Shown piece by piece: positions 52,688-63,227 of a stretch of DNA of 64,000 nt (position 1 is its first letter; each line of letters opens with the position of its first letter). The translations under genes and the position numbers were made by a program. The notes under the pieces are model-generated. The model was not told where the DNA came from, made no database searches, and worked only from the letters and a program-made list of their open reading frames with translations. Source of the stretch: Branchiostoma belcheri (lineage: Eukaryota; Chordata; Leptocardii; Amphioxiformes; Branchiostomatidae); the NCBI RefSeq assembly GCF_001625305.1, contig NW_017804087.1, positions 2,509,258-2,573,257 of the forward strand, written 5' to 3'.

Positions 52688-52738
52688 CTGGCTTTCTTTC
52701 CTTTCCTTCCTTCTTTCTTTCTTGCTGTCTTTCTCCAT
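52688..52738 (+). repeat. CT-rich low-complexity tract
   Basis: A run of ctttctttcctttccttcct type. Low complexity, in intron 3. Confidence 0.85.
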
Positions 52739-53469
52739 AAGTCTGTAGTTCATGTAGGCCCACAAATTACATCTAATTTTATCTTGTGTATCATTTTACA
52801 GGCTACATACATGGACATTCGCTTTCACATAGATTTTGTACTGACACTTGCCATTTCAGCACCAAGGAGAAGACCATAATCAATTTTCATCACATATTTC
52901 AAGTTCACAGAACAATGTCTGCATTGATGTGTTTGTTGATTCTAAGATCAAGAAAGATTTTGTTTTCAGATGTTACTTGGCATGACATGTTTTCTGAAAT
53001 GCTGTGACAGTCACATCTTAATGACGTTTGCTATTGGATAGTTTGTTTGGTTATCAAGACATTTTTCAGAACAACAGAACGTATTCTGACACACCATTTG
53101 CGTCTTAAAGTGTTTAAAACATTGAGGAGGATAATGTCATTTTTTGTTACTGTTCATTTGTAATCCCAAACTAAAACCACTGAAATGAGCATGGCTGTGT
53201 TGTTTTGTTACAGAATATGGTTCTTTGACTAATAATAATTCCAATGTCACGAGTTTTGTCAGTTTTGTAATTGCATGAACTGTACCTAATGACAAAATCA
53301 GTTTAAGTGCCCAGCTGTCATTGCCAAGGCGCATTAATGACGTGATGATGACATGCCATACTACGTCACCTGTCATAAAATAAAATAAAAATGGCGACTG
53401 ATACCAAGCTGTATCATCCCTAAGAACGTATCGTTTCAGGAACTGACTCCCTACCTTGTTTGGCTGTAG

Positions 53470-53603
53470 ACGTTAACGCTTCCTATGGAAGAAGAACAGG
53501 GCAACAGTTCCAGAGGCGGAGAAGTCGAGCGGTGTTGTACCAACTGTCAGGGCATCTACAGAAACCTACGCAGGGAAGAAGTCGGTTGAAAAAACTTAAC
53601 AGT
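53470..53603 (+). CDS. KCNH8: KCNH exon 4: PAS-S1 linker
   Basis: Encodes residues 125-169. It is rich in arginine and lysine: RRRSRAVLYQLSGHLQ, then RSRLKKLNS. The block RRRSRAVLYQLSGH matches the ELK-specific linker of vertebrate KCNH3/4/8 (RRRSRTVLHRLTGHF type), which separates this gene from EAG and ERG channels. Acceptor ctgtag, donor AGT|GTAAGT; enters in phase 1 and leaves in phase 0. Confidence 0.93.
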
Positions 53604-54662
53604 GTAAGTAGAGTCTATTTTGCGTGGCTTTGGCAGAGCAAGCTACAATGTACATTACTTACTGGCACATTCAGATTTGTGACATACTATTTGTTTGGAC
53701 TTATGTGTTGTCTTTTTGTTGGCTATTTCAGTACATCTATATCACATTTGCTTTATTTACCTTTTCGCACAATTTGCAGAGAGAGGCTGAGCATATTCGG
53801 CATCGAGAACACTACAAGAATGTCAGTTTCATTTGGCTTTTGGTGCTTATTTAAGTTCCCAAGTGCTCCTTTAATGTAGCATGTCAGAAGGAACATGAAG
53901 TTACATGTAGGTCTAACGGCCGGGTTTAGCTGTTTGCAAGGAATTGTGCATGTTTGCCTGAAGCCATGTTCATGATATGAAACGTTTTTGTTTGTTTGGT
54001 TGATTGCCTGATACACAATAGTTGAGACAGACTAAGCAACTCTTTTGTATGTTGCCCTAAAAGCAGCTCTATAAGTAAATGCTGATGAATGTACTTGGCA
54101 TGTAGATTTGGATTCTTTGCATCCTTTGGATCCTGCATGTTCATGCTCTGTCACCCATTATCAAAGGACACTGTCATCTAAAATGTCATTGCACATACAA
54201 CAGAACAGAACAGACTCTGTGCTATTGTCAGTCGTAAACTTCAGCCATCTCCTCAGCAGTTGTGGTCAGAAACAGTTGATTTCTCGGTTAATTTAATAAA
54301 CTGTGCAGTTACCTCTATATTACATTATGGCTGGTAAGGCTTTAAATATTCTTTTGGTCAGTACTTCATTCAACCAATCCAGATTGTAAATGAAGTCTGC
54401 ATGCATTTCTTTTAACTGATATGCTGCCACTCTCTTGCCATGACGTAATGACATAATTTGTCTTTATGATTACTCGATGACATGAGGTTAATCATACAGT
54501 GAAAATGTGTTTGCAGAAGCAGAGCTGCTGTCGAATCTTGTGACTTTGATCTAATCCTACCCTCGTGACTACTGCATGATAGACTGGTGTCTCATTACTG
54601 TATAACTGTTATAACTTCATTCTGCTGATTGAATATACTTTTTGATGTGACTGTATTTCCAG
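53604..54662 (+). other. KCNH intron 4
   Basis: Non-coding, 1059 bp, GTAAGT..CAG. I see no repeat or gene in it. Confidence 0.88.
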
Positions 54663-54915
54663 GGGTTTATATCAGACAAGATGGCTGTCCCGGAGTACAA
54701 GACAGAGAGCATCAAGAAGCCCCACTTCGTTCTCTTACACTTTAGCATGTTCAAGTCAGGATGGGACTTTATCATACTGTTGGCGACATTTTACGTCGCG
54801 GTGGTTGTACCGTACAACGTGGCGTTCGCGCTACCGTGTGAGAAGGGCCGGGGTCCCAACTTTACCAAACCTTCCTTTGTCAGCGATGTCATCGTAGAAA
54901 TGCTCTTCATCGTAG
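54663..54915 (+). CDS. KCNH8: KCNH exon 5: S1 and start of S2
   Basis: Encodes residues 170-253. The pre-S1 motif AVPEYK and FVLLHFS lead into S1 (WDFIILLATFYVAVVVPYNV). The S1-S2 loop follows and contains a possible N-glycosylation site (NFT, N235), then the start of S2 (VSDVIVEMLFIV). The ATG inside the exon is not a credible start, because homology continues upstream. Acceptor ttccag, donor G|GTAAGA, phase 0 to phase 1. A 78-bp copy of its 3' end with the donor site lies about 100 bp downstream. Confidence 0.96.
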
Positions 54916-55505
54916 GTAAGAAAAACTTCTTATCTAAGCAATTAATGACAGTACTTTTCCTTGATTGCAGTAGCACATAGTATTAACATGTCATCGAAGA
55001 AATGCTCTTCTTCCTAGGTAAGAGAGTCTAAATTTCTTGGCAATTTATGACTGTCACAGTGTACTACTGGTTACTACTGTGGCGCACCAACTTGAGGCAC
55101 GACATGCCAGATAAAGCATATAAATAAGTCCTTGTTATTGTGACAAGTTGGCAAATCCCCTACAGTACCCCAGAGAAATTAGACCTCTATGAGAAACAAG
55201 ATGTACTTAATATTTAGTAGCTTTCCTTGATACGATTAACACAGACTTCAATGAAGGTTAGACATTCAGGTAATTATAATGAGATGCCAACGGAAATTGT
55301 TCCTTAAGCAACTGGATAGATTTTAAAAATCAAAAATCAATCTACTTGCTTGACTTACAAATGAAAGATTCATTCTAATATTGTACTTGGATACACTTAA
55401 TTTCTTTCTTCCAGGTATTACCTTTATAAGCTACATATATTATTAATCACTTCTACCTTTTAAAAAATATATGATATTATCTGAATCAAGTCTTCTTTTT
55501 TACAG
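54916..55505 (+). other. KCNH intron 5
   Basis: Non-coding, 590 bp. It contains the duplicated exon 5 edge at 54988-55065. The rest is AT-rich with no feature. Confidence 0.9.
54988..55065 (+). pseudogene. Tandem duplicate of KCNH exon 5 3' end with donor site
   Basis: It matches 54886-54965 at an offset of about 102 bp. atgtcatcg, gaaatgctcttc and taggtaaga are kept, followed by similar intron sequence (caatt.atgac.gt.ac). The copied frame stays open (VIEEMLFFL against VIVEMLFIV), but upstream of it lie in-frame stops and no matching exon body. It is a remnant, although its GT donor is intact. Confidence 0.8.
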
Positions 55506-55663
55506 ATATTATACTTAATTTTCGCACGACCTACGTGACCTCGTCCGGTCAGGTAGTGTACGACGCGAGGTCCATCGCCCTGAACTATGCCAAGACCTGG
55601 TTCTTTGTGGACCTGATGGCAGCTGTACCGTTCGATCTTCTCTATGCAGTTAACGTGGAAATT
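55506..55663 (+). CDS. KCNH8: KCNH exon 6: S2-S3
   Basis: Encodes residues 254-306. [11 protein letters not shown] closes S2 and is a hallmark of KCNH channels. [19 protein letters not shown] forms the S2-S3 loop, and [19 protein letters not shown] is S3, with the conserved acidic residue D289 of the voltage sensor. Acceptor ttacag, donor ATT|GTAAGT, phase 1 to phase 0. Confidence 0.96.
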
Positions 55664-57834
55664 GTAAGTACAATCTCATCGTGTGTGTTCTTCTGTCTGA
55701 ATTATTACGACCCTTAACAGTAAACAATCGTCTAATGAGTATATAAAATTAAATTTAAGATGGTCATCATTCAAGATTGCCATCATTTAAAACGACCTCC
55801 ATTTGAAATGTATGATGCACCGTTTTGAGGAACATTGACATAGTCACATAAAAAGTCGATGGTACAGTCAAAATAGATGGCCACCATTCAAGATGACCAC
55901 CATTGTGTTAGAATTCTGTTCCTGTCAGATATTTACAACCGTAAAATCACAAGCTACTGTATTCAGAACTCGCTTTTAAAATTGTTTACCTTGCATATAT
56001 AAGCCTCACCAGGTTACCATCCTGTATGGTTAATTGCGTTGGCTGCCATACTTGCTCCGGGTGAGCAAATATAGGAGCAAGCGTAAACTCTATAGGATGG
56101 AATGCAGGCTGCCATAAATGGGTCTTTGAATGTTAAGTGTCGTATTTTGAATGTTAAGTGTTTTGCAAATATGGTACGCATGATCTATACTTGATAGTTG
56201 ACAGCTAAAAGTTTATAAACTACTGAATGCCCTGATACCTTGAGATGAGAGAGCAAGCACCAGAAAAGTCTCTACAAGTTAGACCCTTTTTTTGCAACTA
56301 AACTTTGAACTTTTGGAAAGCGGTGTTAGGCCAAGGAGAGTTAGGTTCAATAAAGGTTGTACTGTTACAGTAACATAACCGATCAACAACACAAGAAATG
56401 CCTATTTAAATGCCAGACCTGTGTCAGACTGGTTCAAAGATTCTAACAAAAACTACAGTCCATTTTGTGGCCAACAGATTGTTTTTAATACAAATCACGA
56501 CTGTCACAGTGACACAGCACAGCTTGCAAAGACTGCAATCTTTTGATACTTGCTTTGCCATCTCTTTAAAAGTTCCTTAATGCATTTGTTCACTCCTGAA
56601 GCTCCTATAAAACTCTCTGAATGAATGGCCTGCACAATTACGCCTAAGTCTAAGTCTAAGGCAAGCATGTCAGTTTGCACAGCACGAAATGCAGGGAGAG
56701 TGAAGCGCCAATCTCTCCGTAAGCACAAACTCTCTGGCACTAATCGCATGACGGCACTCTTCACAATATTCTGCCGCATTATCTTTAATTTCAGTGCTGC
56801 TGAGTCCAGTCAAAGACATAATCTATCAAAAGTGCACCTTCTATCTACAATGCGCAATAAGGCTCCTTTTACGTGAAATGCACTAAAAGATTCCCAGAAT
56901 TAACACCTGCATTCTATGGCTTAAAGAAATGCACCATTCACACGCCTTTCCTTGTGCTCTATCTAAGAGGCTTTCAATGTGTCAGCCTACAAATTAAAAT
57001 CTAGTTCTAGCTAGTTCTAGCAAGAAGAACTGTATCCTGGAACAAAGTATGACAGAAAGGTGTCCATGTGATGTCAGGGTTGGCAAGGAGAATGTACAAA
57101 ATGTAGAATGATACAAAGTCATCATTTTCAATCTAAGGATGGATTGTGAGATCACATTCAGTGAGGAGATGGAAAGTTATGTCCCTTGACTTGTCTCAGC
57201 AGCCCTGAACACGAATAACACTGACTAGATCGCTAGAATTTACGCATAATGAAGTACAAAGAAAGACTGCTGTAACAATAACTCGTATCACAAGTGCCAA
57301 CAAGCCAACTAAAACCAACGTGTCATCTTTTCCCCACATCTACTGTCAGAATATTCTAGGCGAGGTACGTATTTTGAACACTTTGTCCACCCCCATATTC
57401 CCCCACAACCTCCAAGACCCCAGACTGACACTGAGGCGAGTGGTAGCACAGACTGCCTGCCAGATTCTTAAGGAACTCAAGGAGTCTTGGGCTACTACTT
57501 TGCTGTGCAAAAGATATAACCTCTGCATCCTCATAGCATTAAAAATATCCTCAGAAGTCCCCTGCAGGAGACAGCATCTAATAATTAGTTGCAGCCTGTC
57601 CGCACCCCCCTCCCCAACTTTGCCTTTTTATGTACATACAACTGAGATTGACTTTAATTCTTACAGCATGACTTTCTACTTTTTAACGACTTTTCTAGTC
57701 ACCAAGACCCACAAGGCCGAATGAGGTCGATCAGGTACAGTATTTTTCAAACTGTGCGTCCCCACGCATTGGCTACGATGCATCGATCTTGAATGCAGGA
57801 ATCAACAACCTTGTAAAATCCAAACACATTGTTA

Positions 57835-58190
57835 TGCATGAAAGTTCATCTGTGTTGGTACAAGTCATTATGAAATAAAGACTAAACTTTAATTCATTGT
57901 CACAGTAGTGTTGGCAATTAAAGTTAGTCTTTATTTCCAAACACAAATTGTCATTTATTATGGAGGAAGTTTAAGCAGCTGTAATCTCCAACACAAGGAA
58001 TTTTCGCCTGTACAAGTTCAGTCCTTGACAAAGATTGGAGTTGTACATGTACAGTCAAAAAATTGGGTATGGTCAAATTCTTGTGTTGGAAGTTACAATT
58101 TTGACTTCCTTCATAATGATGTTTAACAACACAGATGAACTTTCAAGACACAGTGCTTTTATGTTTAAACTTCAATTGCCAACATGACGA
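57835..58190. repeat. Nested inverted repeats (foldback) in KCNH intron 6
   Basis: Several words occur in both orientations: gaaagttcatctgtgttg near 57840 against caacacagatgaactttc near 58128; ctccaacacaagga near 57988 against cttgtgttggaag near 58081; gttggcaattaaagtt near 57912 against aacttcaattgccaac near 58168. A shorter pair, aataaagactaaacttta and taaagttagtctttatt, folds within the left arm. Related words occur at 10150-10230. It looks like a rearranged foldback element. Confidence 0.65.
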
Positions 58191-58908
58191 AGTGGGTTCA
58201 GTGAGCTCTGGCTCAATTGTAACAAATAATTTGTGGCATTCTCTGGCTCTTTGCAAAGAGGTAAAAGAGGCGTTCCTGACAAAATTGGAGGATGCTACAA
58301 ATTATCTTTGAACTTTCAATGATGAAATGCATTTGGCATCTCTACATCTTTCATGACTAAAATGGTACACGAGGTTTTGATTCCTGTTCTGCAGCTACTA
58401 CAGCAACTATGCACGAAGTTGTAGGTCAAATATCCTATAAAATAATCACGTTATTGCCGTAGGACATTGAGGACTTACAACTTTGACACTTTGCACTACT
58501 TTCTGCTCTATCTCGTCTGATTCATTTTTTGCAACCCCACACCCGCATGCCCTAACACACATTACACCTGAATTCCAAATAGAGATGGACCATGAAGTAT
58601 GATAATCAAATTATAATCAAAGTTGCCATATTGTCTCTCATTATGTGTCCTTTTGTGTCATTTACAAGTTATGAAATATCAACTTAAAGTTTGGAAATAA
58701 TTGTTTCCTTGATGCCTAGACATGGTCCGTCTCTGTCACATATCCCTTTTTTGCAAGTTTTAACCTGGCACTTATTATTGAGAAGAATGTATAATGTAGG
58801 CATGCATTGACTATATGCATGCCAACATTGTTTAAGGTTTATAAACTTTAAGATACTCCAACGTAAGATGTCCCAAATTCCTTCGTAATAAGGAAATTGA
58901 ATACAATT

Positions 58909-58966
58909 GCCATTGCCAAGTCACTCAAGCATGGACTTGAAGACCATGCTTAGTAACTTGGCAATG
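58909..58966. repeat. Compact hairpin, stem about 22 bp
   Basis: cattgccaagtcactcaagc plus atgg is followed by acttgaaga and then ccatgcttagtaacttggca plus atg. The arms pair over about 22 bp with one unpaired base and one mismatch, and the loop is about 8-10 nt. Function unknown. Confidence 0.7.
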
Positions 58967-59577
58967 AGCTTAAAAGGTAAAAATTCATTTCAGCCACCTC
59001 CATTGCCATTCTAGTTATGCAAACATATTGCTAAAAGGAAAACATGGCTCCTTAAAATTTACACTGACTATCCTTTACCCATAAAACAAATGTTAGGTCT
59101 CTTAAAAACGTAAAATCAAACTTGGTACGACTTTCAATTGACTTTCTTGACTGCCTCCAAATAGCACATCAATGTCCACCAGTACCATAAAAAATTTTAA
59201 TAGACAGAATGATGCATAGATATACTAGGAAGATCACTTTAAAAAAAAGTGGCAAAAAAGTGAAAAAAATAACATGATAATATGTGATGTGATGTGCAAA
59301 AAAGATAAACTTTTGACATTTTTTCCGTGACTCAATCCTAAGGAATTGCCAAAACTCTTTTCATGATCAGAATATTTTGCCGTTGATCAAAAAATGCTAA
59401 CATATGAAAGAACAATCCACGAGTATAGTCCCATATACTATGGCCTCAGCTCAAATTCCTGAGAACCAGTCTAGAATCAAGAGGAATTGAAGTCATCTTC
59501 CGGCAGGAGACGAAAACCCAAACATGGCTTCTAACTCTGACACACTACTTATAGTGTTGCTTTTTCATTGTTTTCAG

Positions 59578-59776
59578 ACTTCCTTCGTGCATCTTATGAA
59601 AACGGTCCGGTTGCTGAGGCTAGCCAGACTTATGCAGAAGCTGGACAGGTGGTCGCAGTACAGTGCGCTGGTGCTAACCCTCCTGATGTCGTTCTTTGGG
59701 CTCCTCGCTCATTGGCTGGCGTGCATTTGGTACGTCATAGGCCGCGAGGAACTCAAGACGCATCGGTGGGAATTGG
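59578..59776 (+). CDS. KCNH8: KCNH exon 7: S4 voltage sensor and S5
   Basis: Encodes residues 307-372. [18 protein letters not shown] is S4, with positive residues at K314, R317, R320, R323 and K327. S5 is [20 protein letters not shown] followed by IWYVIG, all typical of ELK. Human ELK channels have leucine where A322 stands (RLLRLLRLLQKL), a mild difference. The start of the extracellular turret ([11 protein letters not shown]) follows. Acceptor ttcag, donor G|GTGAGT, phase 0 to phase 1. Confidence 0.96.
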
Positions 59777-60187
59777 GTGAGTTAATCGCAATAAGCCACC
59801 TCACAGTTCTGAATGTGCATGTGCGAGTGATGCATTCTGCAAATATTCCCACAAAGCACATAGCTTTACATCTTTTGACTTTAACATCTTTTAAAATTGC
59901 ATCAAAAGACAAAGGGAGAAAGGTTGCAGATGAGTCGTCGATTGATTTTGATTTGCACTGGCACCAGCTTATTATGTAATTCTTTCTGTTCTCTTCATTG
60001 TTGTTACTTTTCTTTATTTGTATGTGTGAGAGGGCCTCAAAGGTATTATGTGTATGAAGCTAAATAGAGAAATAAAGCATCCAAGTATTATAATAGAAAT
60101 ATAATAATTACTTTTGCCCAAAATATATGTGAATAAAATGAAATAATTATATGTGGATAATTAAATGAAACAATTATTTTGTTCCAG
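59777..60187 (+). other. KCNH intron 7
   Basis: Non-coding, 411 bp, AT-rich, GTGAGT..CAG. No feature seen. Confidence 0.9.
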
Positions 60188-60358
60188 GGTGGTTGTTTGA
60201 GTTGTCGAGAAGAATAGATCAGCCTTACGCTCTAGGTGCAGGTTGCGGGGCGGCCGCCAACAGTTCTATTTTTAACTCGACAAGTAACTTTACAGAAGGG
60301 ACAGACTTACTCAGACCCTCCGAAGGGGGGCCTGACATCACAAGTGCCTATCTTACAG
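60188..60358 (+). CDS. KCNH8: KCNH exon 8: expanded S5-pore turret
   Basis: Encodes residues 373-429. It opens with the conserved GWLFELSRRIDQPY and ends with SAYLT, where the pore helix begins. Between these lies a stretch of about 41 residues against about 15 in human ELK channels. It has three overlapping or adjacent N-glycosylation sequons (N397 SS, N402 ST, N406 FT) and a single cysteine (C392). The reading frame is intact and phases match on both sides, so the extra sequence is real coding sequence and not a missed intron. Acceptor ttccag, donor G|GTAAGC. The turret faces outside and commonly carries sugar and toxin sites in KCNH channels. Confidence 0.94.
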
Positions 60359-60900
60359 GTAAGCTGAAACTTGTAGATATTTTCCTTGAAGGTTTTAGGC
60401 ATAGAATCAATATGATGTGGTATATTTATTGGTGTGGAAGGTGTTCAGCACCAAGGACAGGGCTAGACCATGGTGTGGAAAGTGTTCAGCACCAAAGACA
60501 GGGCTAGACCATGGTGTGGAAAGTGTTCAGCACCAAGGACAGGGCTAGACCATGGTGTGGAAAGTGTTCAGCACCAAGGACAGGGCTAGACCATGGTGTG
60601 GAAAGTGTTCAGCACCAAGGACAGGGCTAGACCATGGTGTGGAAAGTGTTCAGCACCAAGGACAGGGCTAGACCATGATGTGGAAGGTGTTCAGCACCAA
60701 GGACAGGGCTAGACCATGGTGTGGAAAGTGTTCAGCACCAAGGACAGGGCTAGACCAGGCTATTGACAATTGTTAAAACAATTGTTTGCATAAGAGATTA
60801 TATGATTCAGTCGATATTGTTGTTAACATAAGCCTCATTCATCAGACACAACATGATTTTCACAACATGATTAATATTGTCCATCATTTTTCTGTTTTAG
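60359..60900 (+). other. KCNH intron 8
   Basis: Non-coding, 542 bp, about 60 percent of it a 41-bp minisatellite that starts 72 bp after the splice donor. Confidence 0.92.
60431..60757 (+). repeat. 41-bp minisatellite, eight copies
   Basis: Eight almost identical 41-bp units start at 60431, 60472, 60513, 60554, 60595, 60636, 60677 and 60718. Each reads ggtgtggaaagtgttcagca followed by ccaaggacagggctagacca and t. Only single-base variants are seen, which implies recent expansion. The unit's core, in reverse, is gccctgtccttggtgctgaa, also present in dispersed repeats at 27681, 30893 and 35161. Confidence 0.95.
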
Positions 60901-61005
60901 CGCTCTACTTTACATTAAGCAGTCTCACCAGTGTTGGCTTCGGCAATGTTTCCGCCAACACCAATGCTGAGAAGATATTTTCCGTGTGTACAATGATGAT
61001 TGGAG
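60901..61005 (+). CDS. KCNH8: KCNH exon 9: pore helix, selectivity filter, start of S6
   Basis: Encodes residues 430-464. [17 protein letters not shown] contains the selectivity filter SVGFGN (440-445), the form used by ELK and ERG channels in place of the usual [24 protein letters not shown] follows and starts S6. Acceptor ttttag, donor G|GTAAAC, phase 1 on both sides, 105 nt. This is the most diagnostic exon for potassium selectivity. Confidence 0.97.
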
Positions 61006-61436
61006 GTAAACAAGCTACGTTCTACTTGCTGTTTACTATGTAATACTGTGCATAACGTAAGGAGGGTAGACATTAAGGCAGTTGTGTCATATTTTCCTAC
61101 TACTAGTAGAAGTCTATCTCAAGTATGAAGAAATGACTTTTAATTAGTAACCTAATATTCTGTTGTATTCTGTTGTATTGTCGTTTCACATTCGTTGAAA
61201 TGTGTGGTAGGAAGTGCTATCAGTAAGCTTTTGGCCCCCTAGTAGCCGCTGTTTTAGGAACATGTACTGTGGTACTTTTTGTTGGAGACTTTGAGAGTGG
61301 ATACCTTAAGAAGAGAGGACTGCTTTTTAGTGATTTGGGATTGAGGAACACCAACATAATATATGTTAATTATGCAAATAAGGACTTATTTTGGTACAAT
61401 TAATGAGAAGAATGACTTGTATATTTTCTCTTGCAG
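61006..61436 (+). other. KCNH intron 9
   Basis: Non-coding, 431 bp, GTAAAC..CAG. No feature seen. Confidence 0.9.
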
Positions 61437-61636
61437 CCTTGATGCATGCAGCAGTGTTCGGTAACGTAACGGCAATCATCCAGAGGCTTTATTCCAGGCG
61501 GTCCGAGTACCACACCAAGACTAAAGACCTGAAGGAGTTCACCAAGCTACACAACATCCCCAAGGCTCTCAAGACAAGGATGCTCGAGTACTTCCAAGCA
61601 CACTGGTCGGAAAACCATGGGATAGACAAAGCTGAC
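61437..61636 (+). CDS. KCNH8: KCNH exon 10: S6 and C-linker
   Basis: Encodes residues 465-531. [20 protein letters not shown] is the end of S6 and the gate, with the [10 protein letters not shown] signature of KCNH channels. It continues into the C-linker ([18 protein letters not shown], then [20 protein letters not shown]). Acceptor ttgcag, donor GAC|GTACGT, phase 1 to phase 0. Confidence 0.96.
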
Positions 61637-62037
61637 GTACGTATTATTGTCAAGTTGTCCTTCATATCATCAGGCACTGCACAAAATGTTGGATTCACCC
61701 AATATGGTAGTACATGTAAATGCCCGTGAAGTTGGGTTAAGTTTGCTTTGTATACAGTACCAGACTGATGACTCAGCAATTCCCTGACTTACTACTGTTT
61801 ACTATATACCATTGGTAAATCCAACTTTCTGTGCAGCGAAGCTGATTCTAAGATATTAAAAAAAACGTGAATAAGATTTTGGGTAATACATACAAATCTT
61901 GTGAACTAAATGGTAAATTTCTTAGCATGTTTGAAAACAAATTTACTAATGGACTGAGTCAAAGTCTCAAAGATACAACATTGTGCATCTCCGTATGCAT
62001 ATACTGAATTGAGAAGCTGTTCTTTCCCTGATTTTAG
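61637..62037 (+). other. KCNH intron 10
   Basis: Non-coding, 401 bp, GTACGT..TAG. No feature seen. Confidence 0.9.
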
Positions 62038-62144
62038 ATGATGAAAGACTTTCCAGACGAGTTACGAGCAGACATCGCGATGGTCATGCACAAGGAGATC
62101 CTGTCTCTGCCTCTCTTCGAAAACGCAAGTCAGGGATGTTTGAG
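62038..62144 (+). CDS. KCNH8: KCNH exon 11: C-linker end
   Basis: Encodes residues 532-566 plus two bases of an arginine codon. It reads [20 protein letters not shown], then [16 protein letters not shown]. The block [11 protein letters not shown] is near-invariant in ELK channels. Acceptor ttttag, donor AG|GTACGA, phase 0 to phase 2. Confidence 0.95.
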
Positions 62145-62967
62145 GTACGAAGGAGCCTGTACGAAGCTACTGTAACAGTTTTATAACGTTTGAAATACAC
62201 CTTATGGGCATGTGACAGAAATGTGATGTAGTTGAAAAGTGTATTGTAGCGTCTAATAAGTTATATCTACATTGTACCATCTGCCATCCTAATGTAGTTC
62301 CAGAAAAGATGTCATTTTGATTTACGGCCACATATTGTACCCTGTACAATTGTCAAGCAATAACCCTCAGGCCACACCAATTTAATTTGTTGGTTCTCGG
62401 ATTCACCTCTTCGTTTTTTTCTGATTTGCAAAAAAAAAAAAGAAATTGATTCTGGTCCTGAATCAACTGAATAATGCTCATGTTTTGCCCCCAACAGTTG
62501 AGGAAAGTCCTTTTCTTCCTAGTTGTTACAGTTTTCCCATCTATCATTGCAGTGGTTTGATTAAAAGTTCAAAATTCAATGTTTAAATTTTAACCCAGCC
62601 TTTTGTGTTGACTTCATGGCTCATTTTGTAGCATTTAAGCCTATAATAGGATGCCTAGACCTGTTTTTATTTTTATTCTTTTTCGCCCTGTCGCTTCATA
62701 TTTTTTCTGAAAAAATCCGAGAACCAACAAATTAAATTGGTGTGGCCTCATTCATGTTTGGCTAGGTGTGTGAGCTCTTACATAGGAATTCAATGTAGCA
62801 TTAAGATAAGAAAACCATCTGCATAAATTTAGTGCAAGTTTGATATATCAGTGATGCAAGACACAACAGAGAATGCGATTGTAGAAGAAAGTACAGGGCA
62901 TGAAAATATCCGATCTCTGAAGATAAATGTATGATTTGATACTTACGATCCTATCTTGCCTTGGCAG
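62145..62967 (+). other. KCNH intron 11
   Basis: Non-coding, 823 bp, almost half of which is MITE copy 3 (62370-62747). No other feature. Confidence 0.9.
62370..62747 (-). mobile_element. MITE copy 3, 378 bp, in KCNH intron 11
   Basis: The reverse complement of this segment is nearly identical to 15409-15785. The ends read ggccacaccaatttaatttg and caaattaaattggtgtggcc. TCA flanks both sides (62367-62369, 62748-62750). The interior, including the word ggtctaggcatcctattata, matches copy 1 (there written gtctaggcatcctattatag), so the two copies are young relative to each other. No coding capacity. Confidence 0.92.
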
Positions 62968-63110
62968 GTCCTTGAGTCTACACATCAAGACGACATTCTG
63001 TGCGCCGGGGGAGTACTTAGTAAGACATGGAGACGCCATGACTACGATGTACTTTGTCTGCAACGGGTCATTAGAAATCCTGAGAAACGGCATGGTTCTT
63101 GCTATTTTAG
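62968..63110 (+). CDS. KCNH8: KCNH exon 12: CNB homology domain, first part
   Basis: Encodes residues 567-614. It reads [20 protein letters not shown], then [20 protein letters not shown] and GMVLAILG. This is the beta-roll of the cyclic-nucleotide-binding homology domain, which in KCNH channels does not need nucleotide for gating and docks with the PAS domain. Acceptor ggcag, donor G|GTGGGT, phase 2 to phase 1. Confidence 0.95.
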
Positions 63111-63227
63111 GTGGGTATTTTTTTATTATCAATACTGTACACAGCATTTACTGAGCAGACAGAGCAGACATGACATGATACAGACAAACTCGAGCTCTTA
63201 GCTTAATTTTTAATGTCATCACACCAT

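Larger units (their letters stand above)
51071..53469 (+). other. KCNH intron 3
   Basis: Non-coding, 2399 bp. It holds a foldback element (52351-52613) and a pyrimidine-rich run (52688-52738). Nothing else stands out. Confidence 0.88.
55664..59577 (+). other. KCNH intron 6
   Basis: Non-coding, 3914 bp, between S3 and S4. It holds a cluster of inverted-repeat pairs at 57835-58190 and a compact hairpin at 58909-58966. The open frame at 57320-57724 shows no recognisable domain and is taken as chance. Confidence 0.88.

Noticed and set aside
54681..54683. ATG in exon 5 as a possible short-isoform start
   Set aside because: Exon 5 homology and phase-0 joining extend upstream of it to exons 2-4; no promoter evidence.
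57320..57724. 134-codon open frame within KCNH intron 6
   Set aside because: No recognisable domain; it would interrupt the S3-S4 join, which is already perfect without it.
59524..59577. Open-frame extension and ATG upstream of KCNH exon 7
   Set aside because: The extension crosses a clear ttttcag acceptor; homology begins exactly after it (TSFVHL).
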